A DNA stretch of 64,000 nucleotides from Martelella sp. AD-3 (GCF_001578105.1 NZ_CP014275.1:2170001-2234000); one strand, 5' to 3'; positions 8,459 to 18,526 are shown, numbered from the stretch's first letter. Notes: generated from the sequence alone by a model not told the origin. Program-made: numbers and translations.

Positions 8459-9340
8459 TCAGCGCTCCCGCCCGCGCTCAATCAGCATGATCGAGAGCGA
8501 TGCGGCGAGGATCATGACGCCGCCGACCCAGAACAACGTGTCGGGCGCATAGCCGAAGACCAGCCAGCCGCCAAGCACGTTCAGCGGCAGTTTCAGATCA
8601 TCGAAGGGCTGGACATAGGCCGCGTCCGCGCTGGAATAGGCGAGCGTCAGGAAATACTGCGCCAGCACCGTCATCAGGCCGAGCGCAAGCATGATCCAGA
8701 TCGCGTCGCCCGCCGGCACGGCGAACCCGCCGCCGAGCGCGACCAGGGCGTTGATCGGCGTCAGCAGCATCAGCAGCCAGACGGTGATCGATTCCGGTCT
8801 CTCATGCGCCGTCAGTTTCTTGGTGATCAGCGACGTGCCGCCCCAGAGCAGCGCGGAGAGCACCGGCAGAAGCGCCGCCCAGGTGAAGCTTGCCGACCAG
8901 GGCTGAAGGATGAGCAGCGCGCCGGAGAAACCGACAGCGGTCGCAAGCCAGCGCGACGGCCCGACTCGCTCGCCCAGAAACAGCCTGGCGCCGACGATGA
9001 TGAAAAACGGCGACGTCATCACCAGGGCGATCGCCTGGCTGATGGGAACGGACTGGAGGCCGAAGACCCAGGCCTGAACGCCGAGCGCGGAAAGCGCCAC
9101 ACGCACTATGTGCTGACCGGGATAGGCAGTGCGCATGACTGCAAGCCCCGTGCGCCACAGATAGGGAATGGCGAACAGCAGGGCGATGCCATACTGCCAG
9201 AAGGCGACGGAGGAGGACGCAAAGCCCATCTTCATGGTCAACTGCTGGATCAGCACATTGCCTGCCGCGTACACCACGCCGGCAAGCACCATCCAGAATG
9301 CGCCGGTCAATGCTGGAGAACGATAGATTGCCTTGCCCAT
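8459..9340 (-). CDS. EamA/RhaT-type drug-metabolite transporter
   Basis: A 293-residue inner-membrane protein with about ten hydrophobic helices forming two EamA repeats. The N-terminal repeat runs to about residue 145 and includes WQYGIALLFAIPYLW. The second begins near TWAALLPVLSALLWGGTSLITKK. Members export metabolites or amino acids; no substrate is evident. It lies upstream of the phytase-like gene on the same strand, separated by the PHO-box region, so the two are probably independent. Start ATG at 9340 is preceded by AAGGATCGAGACC; a longer reading to 9415 lacks homologous character. Confidence 0.85.
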   Translation of the reverse strand: MGKAIYRSPALTGAFWMVLAGVVYAAGNVLIQQLTMKMGFASSSVAFWQYGIALLFAIPYLWRTGLAVMRTAYPGQHIVRVALSALGVQAWVFGLQSVPISQAIALVMTSPFFIIVGARLFLGERVGPSRWLATAVGFSGALLILQPWSASFTWAALLPVLSALLWGGTSLITKKLTAHERPESITVWLLMLLTPINALVALGGGFAVPAGDAIWIMLALGLMTVLAQYFLTLAYSSADAAYVQPFDDLKLPLNVLGGWLVFGYAPDTLFWVGGVMILAASLSIMLIERGRER

Positions 9341-9702
9341 ACGGTCTCGATCCTTCACAGCGCTCAAGGCGCATCGAATGCGGGACGACGCATGGTCGCC
9401 GCGGGCCATCGGCAAAAACCGGACTCGCGTCAGCCTGCATTCTCTTCCTTCCGGACTTTGACCGTCGGCTCCGGTTTCGCACCGGATCTGCTGACCCTTT
9501 CCGGCAATGTCCGGAAAGGCGCTCGCGGGCTCGCGCCGAAACGCATACCGCCGGTGGGGAATCTCGCCCCGCCCCGAGAATGTGCCGCAGAAAGCCCTGC
9601 TCGCTGCGGCGATTTGTCGGCTCAGATGTAATGAACTGCAGGGGGTCCGGCAAGTCTTATCTGAGAGCCGGCTTGGTAACTGTTCGTCAACAATACAGAC
9701 AA
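9341..9702. other. Long non-coding gap between the EamA transporter and hupB
   Basis: No convincing gene is seen in these 362 bases; the short open frames have a composition typical of antisense shadow. One structured element stands out: CCTTTCCGG (9496-9504) and CCGGAAAGG (9511-9519), a perfect 9-bp hairpin with a 6-nt loop and no T-run. No tRNA-like T-loop was found. Confidence 0.5.
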
Positions 9703-9731
9703 CAAAAAACCCGGAGCGTAACGCTCCGGGT
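9703..9731 (-). terminator. Intrinsic terminator of hupB
   Basis: ACCCGGAGCGT (9709-9719) and ACGCTCCGGGT (9721-9731) form a GC-rich hairpin whose minus-strand 3' side runs into six T residues. It lies 28 bp beyond the hupB stop. Confidence 0.88.
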
Positions 9732-9759
9732 CAACAGCCTGTCAGAAGACGGCGGATGC

Positions 9760-10035
9760 TTAAGAGTTGCAAGCTTCCTTGAGACCCTTGCCGGCCGTGA
9801 ACTTCGGAACGTTGCGCGCCGGAATATCGACCTCGGCGCCCGTCGACGGGTTACGGCCCTTGCGCGCGGCGCTGTGCGAAACGGTAAAGGCGCCGAAGCC
9901 GGCCAGGCGCACTTCGCCGCCGTTCTTCAGTTCGCCCTGCACGGCGTCGAATACGGCGTCGACAGCAGAAGCGGCATCGGTTTTGGACAGACCGGCCTTT
10001 TCGGCAACGGATGCTACGAGTTCACTCTTGTTCAT
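9760..10035 (-). CDS. hupB: DNA-binding protein HU
   Basis: A 91-residue histone-like nucleoid protein. The N-terminal helices (MNKSELVASVAEKAGLSK) and the DNA-binding arm block GFGAFTVSHSAARKGRNP followed by IPARNVPKFTAGK are diagnostic for HU-beta. It bends and compacts DNA as a dimer. Position right after lon is the standard order in rhizobia, though both genes have their own untranslated gap (210 bp), and hupB ends at a strong terminator. ATG 10035 with GGGTGGAAAC upstream is clearly the start; the open frame before it is untranslated. Confidence 0.96.
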   Translation of the reverse strand: MNKSELVASVAEKAGLSKTDAASAVDAVFDAVQGELKNGGEVRLAGFGAFTVSHSAARKGRNPSTGAEVDIPARNVPKFTAGKGLKEACNS

Positions 10036-10245
10036 GTTTCCACCCTTTCTCAAATGGTTCGAAACGGATCTCTTGTTTCTCGGGCCCCGGCGACGCTTTG
10101 ACCGACACCCGCTGACATTCAAAAGCCCTGCGTTTCAAGGAATTGCAATAGGCTTGGGGCAATTTGTACGGAAAAGGCCGGCCAAAGCGCGACCTCAGGG
10201 ACCCCTTTTCCACAGGAGCCCCTGAAAAGTGGCGATATTTCGGCC

Positions 10246-12663
10246 TTAATGCGCCACGGTCTTGTTCGATTCGGAGTCCGATTCATCGGCGGACATGGAC
10301 ACCGGATCGGTCTCCGGGTCCCACTCGATCGGCTGCGGCATCTCCAGGAGGGCATGCTGCAGGACCTCGCCCATGCGCGACACGGGCACGATCTCCAGGC
10401 CGTTCTTGACGTTGTCCGGAATCTCCGGAAGGTCCTTGGCATTCTCTTCCGGGATCAGCACCTTGGTGATGCCGCCCCTCAAGGCCGCAAGCAGTTTTTC
10501 CTTCAACCCGCCGATGGGCAGAACACGTCCGCGCAGCGTGATCTCGCCCGTCATCGCCACGTTCTTGTTGACCGGAATACCGGTCATCACCGAGACGATC
10601 GCGGTGGCCATGGCGACGCCCGCCGACGGTCCGTCCTTGGGCGTCGCGCCCTCCGGGACATGGACGTGAATGTCATTCTTGTCGAACATAGGCGGCTTGA
10701 TGCCGAAGTCGACAGCGCGCGAGCGGACATAGGATGCCGCCGCCGAAATCGACTCCTTCATGACGTCGCGCAGATTGCCCGTCACCGTCATGCGGCCCTT
10801 GCCGGGCATCATCACGCCTTCGATCGTCAGAAGCTCGCCGCCGACCTCCGTCCAGGCAAGACCCGTGACCACGCCGACCTGATCGTCGCCTTCCGCCTCG
10901 CCGTGGCGGAAGCGCTGCACGCCGAGATAGTCCTCGAGGTTGTCGGCCGTGATATGGACGGCGGTCTTGTCGCCCTTGACGATCTCGGTCACGGCCTTGC
11001 GTGCAAGCTTCATCAGCTCGCGTTCGAGGCTGCGCACGCCCGCCTCGCGGGTGTACTGCTGGATCGTCCGCGTCAGCGCGGCATCATCGACGGAGAACTC
11101 CTCCGGCTTCAGCGCATGCTCGCGGATCGCCTTCGGCAGCAGGTGGCGCCGGGCGATTTCCAGCTTCTCCTGCTCGGTGTAGCCGGCAATGCGGATGATC
11201 TCCATGCGGTCCATCAGCGGGCCCGGAATGTCGAGCGTGTTCGCCGTGGTGATGAACATCACGTTGGACAGGTCATATTCGACTTCCAGGTAATGATCCA
11301 TGAAGGTCGAGTTCTGTTCCGGGTCCAGCACCTCGAGCAGGGCCGAGGACGGATCGCCGCGGAAATCGGCGCCCATCTTGTCGATCTCGTCGAGCAGGAA
11401 GAGCGGATTGTTCTTGCCGACCTTCTTCATCGACTGGACGATCTTGCCGGGCATGGAGCCGATATAGGTGCGGCGGTGACCGCGGATCTCGCTCTCATCG
11501 CGAACGCCGCCGAGCGCCATGCGCACATATTCACGGCCCGTCGCCTTGGCGATCGACTGGGCAAGCGAGGTCTTGCCGACGCCGGGCGGACCGACGAGGC
11601 AGAGGATCGGGCCCTTCAGCTTCTTGGCGCGCGCCTGCACCGCGAGGTACTCGACGACGCGTTCCTTGACCTTTTCGAGGCCGAAATGATCCTCTTCGAG
11701 CACCTTCTCGGCAAGCTTCAGGTCGCGCTTGATCTTCGACTTGGTATTCCACGGCAGGCCAGTGAGCCAGTCGAGATAATTGCGCACCACGGTCGCTTCC
11801 GCCGACATCGGGCTCATATTGCGGAGCTTCTTCATCTCACCTTCAGCCTTTTCGCGGGCTTCCTTGGTGAACTTCGTCTTCTTGATGCGCTCTTCGAGCT
11901 CGGCCATCTCGTCGCGGCCGTCCTCGCCCTCGCCGAGTTCCTTCTGAATGGCCTTCATCTGCTCATTCAGGTAGTATTCGCGCTGGGTCTTCTCCATCTG
12001 CCGCTTGACGCGGGTGCGGATCCGCTTTTCGACCTGCAGGACGGAGATCTCGCCTTCCATGAAGCCGAGCGCCTTTTCCAGGCGTCCCTTGACGCTGGTG
12101 GTTTCCAGCATTTCCTGCTTCTCGGTCAGCTTGATCGCCAGATGCGAGGCAACCGTATCGGCAAGCTTCGAGTAGTCCTCGATCTGGCCGGCCGCGCCGA
12201 CAACCTCGGGGGAGACCTTCTTGTTGAGCTTCACGTAGTTCTCGAACTCGGAAACCACCGAGCGGGCCAGCGCCTCGATCTCGACGGCATCTTCTTCCGG
12301 CTCGCCGAGCATCTCGGCATTGGCCTCGTAGAAGTCGTTCTCCAGGCGCACATCGCCGATGGCCGCACGCGCCTTGCCCTCGACCAGAACCTTGACGGTT
12401 CCGTCGGGCAGCTTCAGCAGCTGCAGCACATTGGCGATGGTGCCGATGCGATAGAGCGCATCGGGTTCAGGGTCGTCATCGCTGGCGTTGACCTGGGTGA
12501 CCAGCATGATCTGGCGGTCGGCATTCATCACCTCTTCCAGGGCGCGGATGGACTTCTCGCGACCGACGAAGAGGGGAACGATCATGTGGGGGAAAACCAC
12601 AATGTCACGCAACGGCAACACCGGGAACGCAGCATTTTCCGCTGCAGGCGCGTTCTGCGTCAT
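10246..12663 (-). CDS. lon: ATP-dependent protease Lon
   Basis: An 805-residue AAA+ serine protease, full length for LonA. The N-terminal substrate domain occupies about 1-305. The AAA+ module has Walker A GPPGVGKT (358-365) and Walker B LFLLDEID (421-428). The proteolytic domain carries the Ser-Lys dyad S680 (DGPSAG) and K721 (GGLKEK). Lon degrades misfolded and regulatory proteins in the cytoplasm. It is flanked by clpX upstream and hupB downstream, each with separate leaders. The 5' leader contains two stable hairpins, at 12683-12701 and 12707-12728. No convincing heat-shock promoter could be assigned. Confidence 0.97.
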   Translation of the reverse strand: MTQNAPAAENAAFPVLPLRDIVVFPHMIVPLFVGREKSIRALEEVMNADRQIMLVTQVNASDDDPEPDALYRIGTIANVLQLLKLPDGTVKVLVEGKARAAIGDVRLENDFYEANAEMLGEPEEDAVEIEALARSVVSEFENYVKLNKKVSPEVVGAAGQIEDYSKLADTVASHLAIKLTEKQEMLETTSVKGRLEKALGFMEGEISVLQVEKRIRTRVKRQMEKTQREYYLNEQMKAIQKELGEGEDGRDEMAELEERIKKTKFTKEAREKAEGEMKKLRNMSPMSAEATVVRNYLDWLTGLPWNTKSKIKRDLKLAEKVLEEDHFGLEKVKERVVEYLAVQARAKKLKGPILCLVGPPGVGKTSLAQSIAKATGREYVRMALGGVRDESEIRGHRRTYIGSMPGKIVQSMKKVGKNNPLFLLDEIDKMGADFRGDPSSALLEVLDPEQNSTFMDHYLEVEYDLSNVMFITTANTLDIPGPLMDRMEIIRIAGYTEQEKLEIARRHLLPKAIREHALKPEEFSVDDAALTRTIQQYTREAGVRSLERELMKLARKAVTEIVKGDKTAVHITADNLEDYLGVQRFRHGEAEGDDQVGVVTGLAWTEVGGELLTIEGVMMPGKGRMTVTGNLRDVMKESISAAASYVRSRAVDFGIKPPMFDKNDIHVHVPEGATPKDGPSAGVAMATAIVSVMTGIPVNKNVAMTGEITLRGRVLPIGGLKEKLLAALRGGITKVLIPEENAKDLPEIPDNVKNGLEIVPVSRMGEVLQHALLEMPQPIEWDPETDPVSMSADESDSESNKTVAH

Positions 12664-12682
12664 GTCTTTTTCCTTTCAGGCA

Positions 12683-12728
12683 GCCCGGCGGTTAACCGGG
12701 CATTGACGGACTGCTGGGAGACAGTCCG
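12683..12728 (-). other. Two consecutive hairpins in the lon 5' leader
   Basis: GCCCGG (12683-12688) pairs with CCGGGC (12696-12701), and CGGACTG (12707-12713) pairs with CAGTCCG (12722-12728). They lie 20-65 bp before the lon start codon. Neither is followed by a T-run on the lon strand, so they are leader structures rather than plain terminators. Confidence 0.5.
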
Positions 12729-12853
12729 AGCGTTCTTTTCAATTGTTGCGGAACAAGTGGCGCTTTGAAAGGCCGATTTCAACCTTTGCCCCGTTTTCGA
12801 AGGAACAACGGGCCGGGACAGGCGTTGGATCAGGTTCGCCGCCAGAAACGACG

Positions 12854-12877
12854 AAGGCAGGGACCCTGCCCTGCCTT
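12854..12877 (-). terminator. Hairpin after clpX, probable terminator
   Basis: AAGGCAGGG (12854-12862) and CCCTGCCTT (12869-12877) form a 9-bp stem with a 6-nt loop just beyond the clpX stop. The following minus-strand sequence is only moderately T-rich, so termination may be partial. Confidence 0.55.
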
Positions 12878-12904
12878 CCCAATCATGCCTGCCCGACGCC
12901 AGGC

Positions 12905-14182
12905 CTATGCCGAAGCGTTCGCCTTGTCGTCGGAACGGTTGGTGTAGATGTAAAGCGGCTGGGAGGTGCCCGAAACCACCTCGTCCGAAATCACAACCTC
13001 GCGTACGCCCTTCATCGCCGGCAGTTCGAACATGGTGTCGAGCAGGATCTTCTCCATGATCGAGCGCAGTCCGCGCGCGCCGGTCTTGCGGTCGATCGCC
13101 TTGCGGGCAATGGCCATCAGCGCGTCCTCGTGGAAGGTCAGCTCGACGTCTTCCATCTCGAAGAGACGCTGATACTGCTTCACAAGCGCATTCTTCGGCG
13201 CCGTCAGGATCTGCACCAGGGCTTCCTCGTCAAGATCCTCCAGCGTCGCTATCACCGGCAGGCGACCGATGAATTCGGGGATAAGCCCGAACTTGACCAG
13301 GTCCTCCGGCTCCAGGTCACGCAGCACGTCGCCCACCTTGCGGTCGTCGGCCGCCTTCACCGAAGCGCCGAAGCCGATCGACGTGCGTTCGCCGCGCGCG
13401 GAGATCACCTTGTCGAGGCCGGCAAAGGCGCCGCCGCACAGGAACAGGATATTGGTCGTATCGACCTGCAGAAATTCCTGCTGCGGATGCTTGCGGCCGC
13501 CCTGCGGCGGCACGGAGGCAACCGTGCCTTCCATGATCTTCAGCAATGCCTGCTGAACGCCCTCGCCCGAAACGTCGCGGGTGATCGAAGGATTGTCGGA
13601 CTTGCGCGAAATCTTGTCGACCTCATCGATGTAGACAATGCCGCGCTGGGCGCGCTCGACATTGTAGTCGGCCGATTGCAGCAGCTTCAGAATGATGTTC
13701 TCGACATCCTCGCCGACATAGCCGGCTTCCGTCAGCGTCGTCGCGTCCGCCATGGTGAAGGGCACGTCGATGATGCGGGCCAGCGTCTGGGCAAGATATG
13801 TCTTGCCGCAGCCGGTCGGGCCGACCAGCAGGATGTTCGACTTCGACAGTTCGATGTCGGAACTCTTGGAGGCGTGCGACAGACGCTTGTAGTGGTTATG
13901 CACCGCCACCGAGAGAATACGTTTCGCATGGCTCTGGCCGATCACGTACTCGTCCAGAACGCCCATGATTTCCTGCGGCGTCGGCACGCCGTCGCTCGAC
14001 TTCACCATCGAGGTCTTGTTTTCCTCGCGGATGATGTCCATGCACAACTCAACGCATTCATCGCAGATGAATACGGTCGGGCCAGCGATCAGCTTGCGGA
14101 CTTCGTGCTGACTCTTGCCGCAAAAGGAACAATAGAGCGTGTTCTTCGAGTCACCGCCATTGTTACCGCCGACTTTGCTCAT
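12905..14182 (-). CDS. clpX: ClpXP unfoldase subunit ClpX
   Basis: A 425-residue AAA+ unfoldase that recognises substrates and feeds them to ClpP. The N-terminal zinc domain has C18-x2-C21 and C40-x2-C43. Walker A is GPTGCGKT (121-128) and Walker B is in [10 protein letters not shown]. The ClpP-docking loop IGF appears in TSIGFGAS. It follows clpP on the same strand after a 346-bp gap with a terminator, so it has its own promoter. ATG 14182 is preceded by GGAAGGA; a GTG two codons earlier is possible but less well placed. Confidence 0.97.
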   Translation of the reverse strand: MSKVGGNNGGDSKNTLYCSFCGKSQHEVRKLIAGPTVFICDECVELCMDIIREENKTSMVKSSDGVPTPQEIMGVLDEYVIGQSHAKRILSVAVHNHYKRLSHASKSSDIELSKSNILLVGPTGCGKTYLAQTLARIIDVPFTMADATTLTEAGYVGEDVENIILKLLQSADYNVERAQRGIVYIDEVDKISRKSDNPSITRDVSGEGVQQALLKIMEGTVASVPPQGGRKHPQQEFLQVDTTNILFLCGGAFAGLDKVISARGERTSIGFGASVKAADDRKVGDVLRDLEPEDLVKFGLIPEFIGRLPVIATLEDLDEEALVQILTAPKNALVKQYQRLFEMEDVELTFHEDALMAIARKAIDRKTGARGLRSIMEKILLDTMFELPAMKGVREVVISDEVVSGTSQPLYIYTNRSDDKANASA

Positions 14183-14528
14183 TATCACTTCCTTCCAGTC
14201 AGCCGTTCCTTCATGTGAACGGCCTCATATTTTCGCTTCCGCCGCACGTCCAAATGCTTTCAAAACATCAGGGCAACAAAACGACGCGGCAGATTTACAA
14301 GGCAACAGGCGCAAACGCGAAACAACGCCATAACTCCAAAAACCGGGATAACATCTCCGGTTTTCCATACTATTAACGGCTTCAGCACCGGTTTAAAGCC
14401 AAAAAACGCAATCGTGATCCCGAATCGCCTTCAATGGCATCCGGTTCCCTGCCACGCCGAAAGCCTTCCGTCGCCCGACGCGCGAGCGCGCCGCTCGATA
14501 ACCGATACGTCGGATTCCTGGCTGAGGA
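14183..14528. other. clpP-clpX intergenic region
   Basis: Apart from the clpP terminator at 14336-14364, no gene is apparent in these 346 bases. The stretch between the terminator and the clpX start should hold the clpX promoter, but I could not identify its -35/-10 elements with confidence. Confidence 0.5.
14336..14364 (-). terminator. Terminator downstream of clpP
   Basis: AAAACCGG (14339-14346) and CCGGTTTT (14357-14364) enclose a 10-nt loop, with a minus-strand run of five T residues after the stem. It separates clpP from clpX transcription. It lies about 165 bp after the clpP stop. Confidence 0.65.
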
Positions 14529-15155
14529 TCAGTTGCCGCCCTCGATTTCGCTGCGCGATGTCATGACCTTGTCGATCAGGCCCCAGTCCATCGCCTCGCC
14601 GGCATCCATGAAATGGTCACGATCGAGCGTCTTTTCAACCTCTTCGTAAGTCTGGCCGCAATGGCGGACATAGACTTCGTTGAGGCGGCGCTTCATCTTC
14701 AGGATATCGCGGGCGTGGCGTTCGATATCGGATGCCTGCCCCTGGAAACCGCCGGAGGGCTGGTGCACCATGACCCGCGCATTCGGCGTGGCAAAGCGCA
14801 TGCCCTTTTCGCCGGCGGCCAGCAGGAGCGAGCCCATCGAGGCCGCCTGGCCGATGCACAGCGTCGAAACCGCCGGGCGGATGAACTGCATCGTGTCGTA
14901 GATCGCCATGCCGGCGGTCACCACGCCGCCGGGCGAATTGATGTAGAGCGCGATTTCCTTCTTCGGGTTTTCCGCCTCGAGAAAAAGGAGCTGGGCGCAG
15001 ATCAGGGACGCCAGGTGATCCTCGACCGGACCGGTCAGGAAGATGATCCGCTCCTTGAGCAGGCGGGAATAGATGTCATAGGAACGTTCGCCGCGATTGG
15101 TCTGCTCGACAACCATGGGCACAAGCGCCATCGCGGTATCTACGGGATTTGTCAT
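14529..15155 (-). CDS. clpP: ATP-dependent Clp protease proteolytic subunit
   Basis: A 208-residue serine peptidase forming the tetradecameric chamber of ClpXP/ClpAP. The catalytic triad is S106 (GQAASMGS), H131 (VMVHQPSGG) and D180 (TLDRDHFM), matching E. coli positions with a constant offset. The short N-terminal extension includes the propeptide-like region before [13 protein letters not shown]. Together with clpX and lon it makes this block the main cytosolic proteolysis locus. Start ATG 15155. Confidence 0.97.
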   Translation of the reverse strand: MTNPVDTAMALVPMVVEQTNRGERSYDIYSRLLKERIIFLTGPVEDHLASLICAQLLFLEAENPKKEIALYINSPGGVVTAGMAIYDTMQFIRPAVSTLCIGQAASMGSLLLAAGEKGMRFATPNARVMVHQPSGGFQGQASDIERHARDILKMKRRLNEVYVRHCGQTYEEVEKTLDRDHFMDAGEAMDWGLIDKVMTSRSEIEGGN

Positions 15156-15406
15156 GTCTGTCCTTCGGCCGGCTGATCGGAGCCGTTTTCAATCGAATCT
15201 TTCATTACTCTCCTACATAGAGTGCCAGACCCGGTCACTTCAAGAGATGGATTGCGTCACCGGGCCGCAGTTGGCGGCGGCTTGCCTGCCGCGGCGCAGG
15301 ATTTGGCCCGGAAGCAAAGCCGGGAAGCTCTCGGAGTCGAGATTTAAATCGTTTAACTTCAAAAATGGTCCACGGCGAAATGTGGTGCCTCCGCGGCAGG
15401 ACGGGT

Positions 15407-16630
15407 ATGAACCCGCACCGTGTTGTTGAATTCGGGGAGCGGTCTTCGGCTTTGCACTATAATCTGACGGCCGTTCTTGCCTGGGCGGCGGACTGCATTC
15501 TGCTCTCCATCCTGCTTTTGCCGCTCTGGCTGCGCAACAGGGACCGACTGTTCATCCTGCTCTGGTCGGCAGCGCTTGCCCTGATGGGGCTCGGGCTTCT
15601 GGGCCTGACCTATGTCGCCCCGAACGCACGGCTTTTGCTTGCATTGCCGGTTGCCGCGCTTGTCAGCGCCGAAGCGCTGTCGGCGGCAGGCCTGCTCTCC
15701 CTTTACGGCGAGGACCGGCCGCTCCGCTTCACGGCGCTTTGCGTCTGCCTCTGGTTCGTCGCCTTCGTCCTCTTCAGCCTGTCTGCGTTCGGACCCGTCG
15801 CCGCCGTCGCCAGCTATTGTCTCGCCGTCATCGCCATCGCCGTCTATGTCCTGCACTTCCTTTCCCGCGATGCTGCATTCGAGGAGGTGCGCTTCCATCT
15901 GGCCATTCCGGCGGTTTTCCTGCTCGAAGCCCTGTCGGCTCTCGCCGTCGCAGTCTTCTATGTCTTGGAAAAACCGGCCGTTCTGCATCAGGGCACGCTG
16001 ACGTCGATCACGCTGGTCGCGGGCTTCGTGCTGTTTTCGGCGAAGATCTGCCTGGCCGTCTGGCTGTCGGTCGAAAAATACGAGTTCCACCTGAGGAAAC
16101 TCGCATTCCATGATCCTCTTACCGGCGTTTTCAACCGCCGGGGATTTTTCGAGAGGATCGGCGAACGTCTGAAAACCGCCGCGCCCTCCGACCTTTTCGC
16201 CTATCTGGCCATCGACATCGATCATTTCAAATGGGTCAATGACCGCTACGGGCACAGCGCCGGAGACGTCGCGCTCGTCGTCTTCACGCAGACCGTCGAG
16301 GAAGAGGTGGGTCGGATGCATATCTTCGGCCGGACCGGAGGCGAGGAGTTCGCCGTCTTTCTGAAGGTCGACAATGTTCGCGCGGCGACCGGCCTTGCCG
16401 AGCGGATCCGGGGCCGGCTCGCCGATGCCGGTCAACGCCAGGCTGCCGGTTCGCCGCCGCTGACCGTCAGCATCGGCATCGCGGTTCAGCCGGGGGCCGG
16501 CTTCAACCTGGAGAGAATGCTCTCGCAATCCGACCGGGCGCTCTACGAGGCCAAGAACGGCGGTCGCGACCGCATCATTGCCTACGGGCCCGAAGAGACG
16601 CCGGCGCCGGCGGACCGGCTTCCGGCGTGA
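15407..16630 (+). CDS. Membrane-anchored GGDEF diguanylate cyclase
   Basis: A 407-residue protein with about seven hydrophobic helices in residues 17-222 and a C-terminal GGDEF domain. The active-site signature is R-T-G-G-E-E-F (309-315) and the substrate-binding block DPLTGVFNRRGF is intact, so it should make cyclic di-GMP from two GTP. The inhibitory I-site RxxD is absent: the corresponding residues are RMHI (303-306). The membrane part resembles no sensor domain I can name. It is divergent from clpP. The start is uncertain: ATG 15407 has a weak GGACGGG nearby, and an ATG at 15365 in frame would add 14 residues. Confidence 0.85.
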   Translation: MNPHRVVEFGERSSALHYNLTAVLAWAADCILLSILLLPLWLRNRDRLFILLWSAALALMGLGLLGLTYVAPNARLLLALPVAALVSAEALSAAGLLSLYGEDRPLRFTALCVCLWFVAFVLFSLSAFGPVAAVASYCLAVIAIAVYVLHFLSRDAAFEEVRFHLAIPAVFLLEALSALAVAVFYVLEKPAVLHQGTLTSITLVAGFVLFSAKICLAVWLSVEKYEFHLRKLAFHDPLTGVFNRRGFFERIGERLKTAAPSDLFAYLAIDIDHFKWVNDRYGHSAGDVALVVFTQTVEEEVGRMHIFGRTGGEEFAVFLKVDNVRAATGLAERIRGRLADAGQRQAAGSPPLTVSIGIAVQPGAGFNLERMLSQSDRALYEAKNGGRDRIIAYGPEETPAPADRLPA

Positions 16631-16663
16631 CGGCTTCCGCGCGGTCCTGTGGATAAACCGGAA

Positions 16664-16693
16664 CAAAAAACGGGCGACCCTGTGGATCGCCCG
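16664..16693 (-). terminator. Intrinsic terminator of metY
   Basis: CGGGCGA (16671-16677) and TCGCCCG (16687-16693) form a GC-rich stem; on the minus strand it is followed by six T residues (16670-16665). It also lies just after the convergent GGDEF gene. Confidence 0.85.
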
Positions 16694-16725
16694 CCCTCGG
16701 TACCGTCTCCGGCTTCGTCCGTCCG

Positions 16726-18009
16726 TCAGATCCTGGCGAAGGCCTGCTCGAGATCCGCAATGATATCAGCAAGATCCTCGATGCCCACCGAAAGGCGCAC
16801 CACGTCCGGCCCGGCGCCGGCGGCAACCTGCTGTTCCGGCGTAAGCTGTGCATGGGTTGTGGATGCAGGGTGGATAACCAGTGACTTGGTATCGCCGATA
16901 TTGGCCAGGTGCGAGAACAGTTCAAGGCCCTCGACAAAGGTCTTGCCGGCCTCGTAACCGCCCTTGAGACCAAAGGTGAAGACGGCGCCGGCGCCCTTCG
17001 GCGAATAGCGCTGCTGCAGGGCGTGGTTTTCATCGCCTTCAAGCCCCGGATAGCCGACCCAGGCCACCTTGTCCGACTGTTCCAGCCACTTGGCGACCGC
17101 GAGCGCGTTGTCGCAATGACGCTGCATGCGCAGCGGCAGGGTCTCGATCCCGGTCGCGATCATGAAGGCGTTGAACGGCGAGATCGCCGGTCCGAGATCG
17201 CGCAGGCTCAGAACGCGCGCGCCAAGCGCGAAGGCCATGCTGCCGAAAGCCTCATGCAGTACGATGCCGTTATATTCGGCGCGCGGCGCGCTCAGCATCG
17301 GGTAGCGACCGGACTTCGACCAGTCGAAAGTGCCGCCGTCAACGAGGATGCCGCCCATGGAATTGCCGTGGCCGCCGAGGAATTTCGTCAGCGAATGAAC
17401 GACGATATCGGCGCCGTGTTCAATTGGACGAACCAGATAGGGCGTCGCCATCGTGTTGTCGACGATCAGCGGCAGGCCGTGATCGTGGGCGACCTTGGCG
17501 ATCGCGGCAATGTCAACAAAGGTGCCGCCCGGGTTTGCCAGGCTTTCGATATAGACGGCCTTGGTGCGATCGTCGATCTGGGCGGCGAAACTGTCGATAT
17601 CGCCGCTGTCCGCCCAGCGCACCGCCCAGCCGAAATTCTCGAAGGCATGGCCGAACTGGTTGATCGAACCGCCATAAAGCCGGCGCGCTGCGACGAAATT
17701 GTCGCCCGGCTGCATCAGCATGTGGAAGGTCAGAAGCTGCGCGGAATGGCCCGAGGCAACCGCGAGCGCCGCCGCGCCGCCCTCAAGCGCGGCCACGCGC
17801 TCTTCCAGAACCGCCGTGGTGGGGTTCATGATGCGCGTGTAGATATTGCCGAATTCCTTCAGCCCGAACAGCGCAGCGGCATGATCGGAGCTGTTGAAGA
17901 CGTATGAGGTGGTCTGGTAGATCGGCGTCGCCCGCGCATTGGTCGCGGTGTCGGGCGCCGCTCCGGCGTGGATCGACAGCGTCGAAAAGCCCGGTTCTCT
18001 GTTGTCCAT
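16726..18009 (-). CDS. metY: O-acetylhomoserine sulfhydrylase (PLP-dependent)
   Basis: A 427-residue Cys/Met-metabolism PLP enzyme. The Schiff-base lysine is K209 in HSLTKFLGGHG, and the long insertion after it (GTFDWSKSGRYP) distinguishes O-acetylhomoserine sulfhydrylases from cystathionine lyases. It makes homocysteine directly from O-acetylhomoserine and sulfide. That links the sulfide-producing cys cluster at the left of the window to metF and metH. ATG 18009 follows GGAAGGAATACTTG; the TTG one codon earlier is less likely. The palindrome found before metF and metH is not present upstream of this gene. Confidence 0.92.
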   Translation of the reverse strand: MDNREPGFSTLSIHAGAAPDTATNARATPIYQTTSYVFNSSDHAAALFGLKEFGNIYTRIMNPTTAVLEERVAALEGGAAALAVASGHSAQLLTFHMLMQPGDNFVAARRLYGGSINQFGHAFENFGWAVRWADSGDIDSFAAQIDDRTKAVYIESLANPGGTFVDIAAIAKVAHDHGLPLIVDNTMATPYLVRPIEHGADIVVHSLTKFLGGHGNSMGGILVDGGTFDWSKSGRYPMLSAPRAEYNGIVLHEAFGSMAFALGARVLSLRDLGPAISPFNAFMIATGIETLPLRMQRHCDNALAVAKWLEQSDKVAWVGYPGLEGDENHALQQRYSPKGAGAVFTFGLKGGYEAGKTFVEGLELFSHLANIGDTKSLVIHPASTTHAQLTPEQQVAAGAGPDVVRLSVGIEDLADIIADLEQAFARI

Positions 18010-18132
18010 CAAGTATTCCTTCCCTGTTTTGCGGACCGTCCATAGATCTTCCGGCCGGTCCTGTTTTGATCAAGATCAATGTCGCCTTTTATACAAACGT
18101 CAATATCGCTGTCGACCAATAGGAGCATCGCA

Positions 18133-18519
18133 ATGGACGTTCTGACTGAGGACAATCGCGCCGGCGACCGTTATGCCGATTGGCGCGACGCCGCCCATTT
18201 CGAAGGCGAGGAGGCCGCCCTCCTGGCTTTTCTCCAGCGGATCGCCGAAGAGGACATTGCCACGGCCGAGCCGCGCGACGCCAGCGAAATGAGCGAAATG
18301 ATGAAGGCGCTCAACATCGATCCTGTGGAGGCGGAATTCCAGTATCGCCGCCTTTATTACGGCATGCAGGCCAATTGCGCGGGCTGCCGCGCGAAAGAGC
18401 GCTGCCGCGATGATCTGGCCTGCAGCATGGCAGACCGCCATTTCCGCGAATATTGCGAGAACGCCGAGATCCTGAGCGAGATGCGCGCCGATCCCGACCT
18501 GCTGCGCTTCGAGGGCTGA
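18133..18519 (+). CDS. Small cysteine-containing protein, DUF6455-like
   Basis: A 128-residue soluble protein. The C-terminal half contains CAGCRAKERC followed by ACSMADRHFREYC, five cysteines spaced as in a metal- or redox-binding domain that I associate with DUF6455. No function is established. The start ATG 18133 follows AGGAG by a good distance; an upstream ATG at 18079 lacks a ribosome site. It is divergent from metY and convergent with the CoA-binding protein 8 bp downstream. Confidence 0.65.
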   Translation: MDVLTEDNRAGDRYADWRDAAHFEGEEAALLAFLQRIAEEDIATAEPRDASEMSEMMKALNIDPVEAEFQYRRLYYGMQANCAGCRAKERCRDDLACSMADRHFREYCENAEILSEMRADPDLLRFEG

Positions 18520-18526
18520 GCCGGCC

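Noticed and set aside
9507..9782. A 91-codon plus-strand frame between the EamA gene and hupB
   Set aside because: It runs through the hupB terminator into hupB, has no ribosome site and is basic low-complexity in character.
10249..12768. An 839-codon open frame antisense to lon
   Set aside because: It mirrors lon exactly and has the Arg/His/Leu-rich composition of a GC-rich shadow frame; lon on the other strand has all its motifs.
12664..12904. A heat-shock (RpoH) promoter before lon
   Set aside because: A TTGAAA is present, but no -10 at the right spacing matches the alphaproteobacterial RpoH pattern well enough.
18010..18132. A SahR-like palindrome before metY
   Set aside because: The AT-rich sequence around 18090-18110 does not form the ATAAAGAT/ATCTTTAT symmetry seen at metF and metH.
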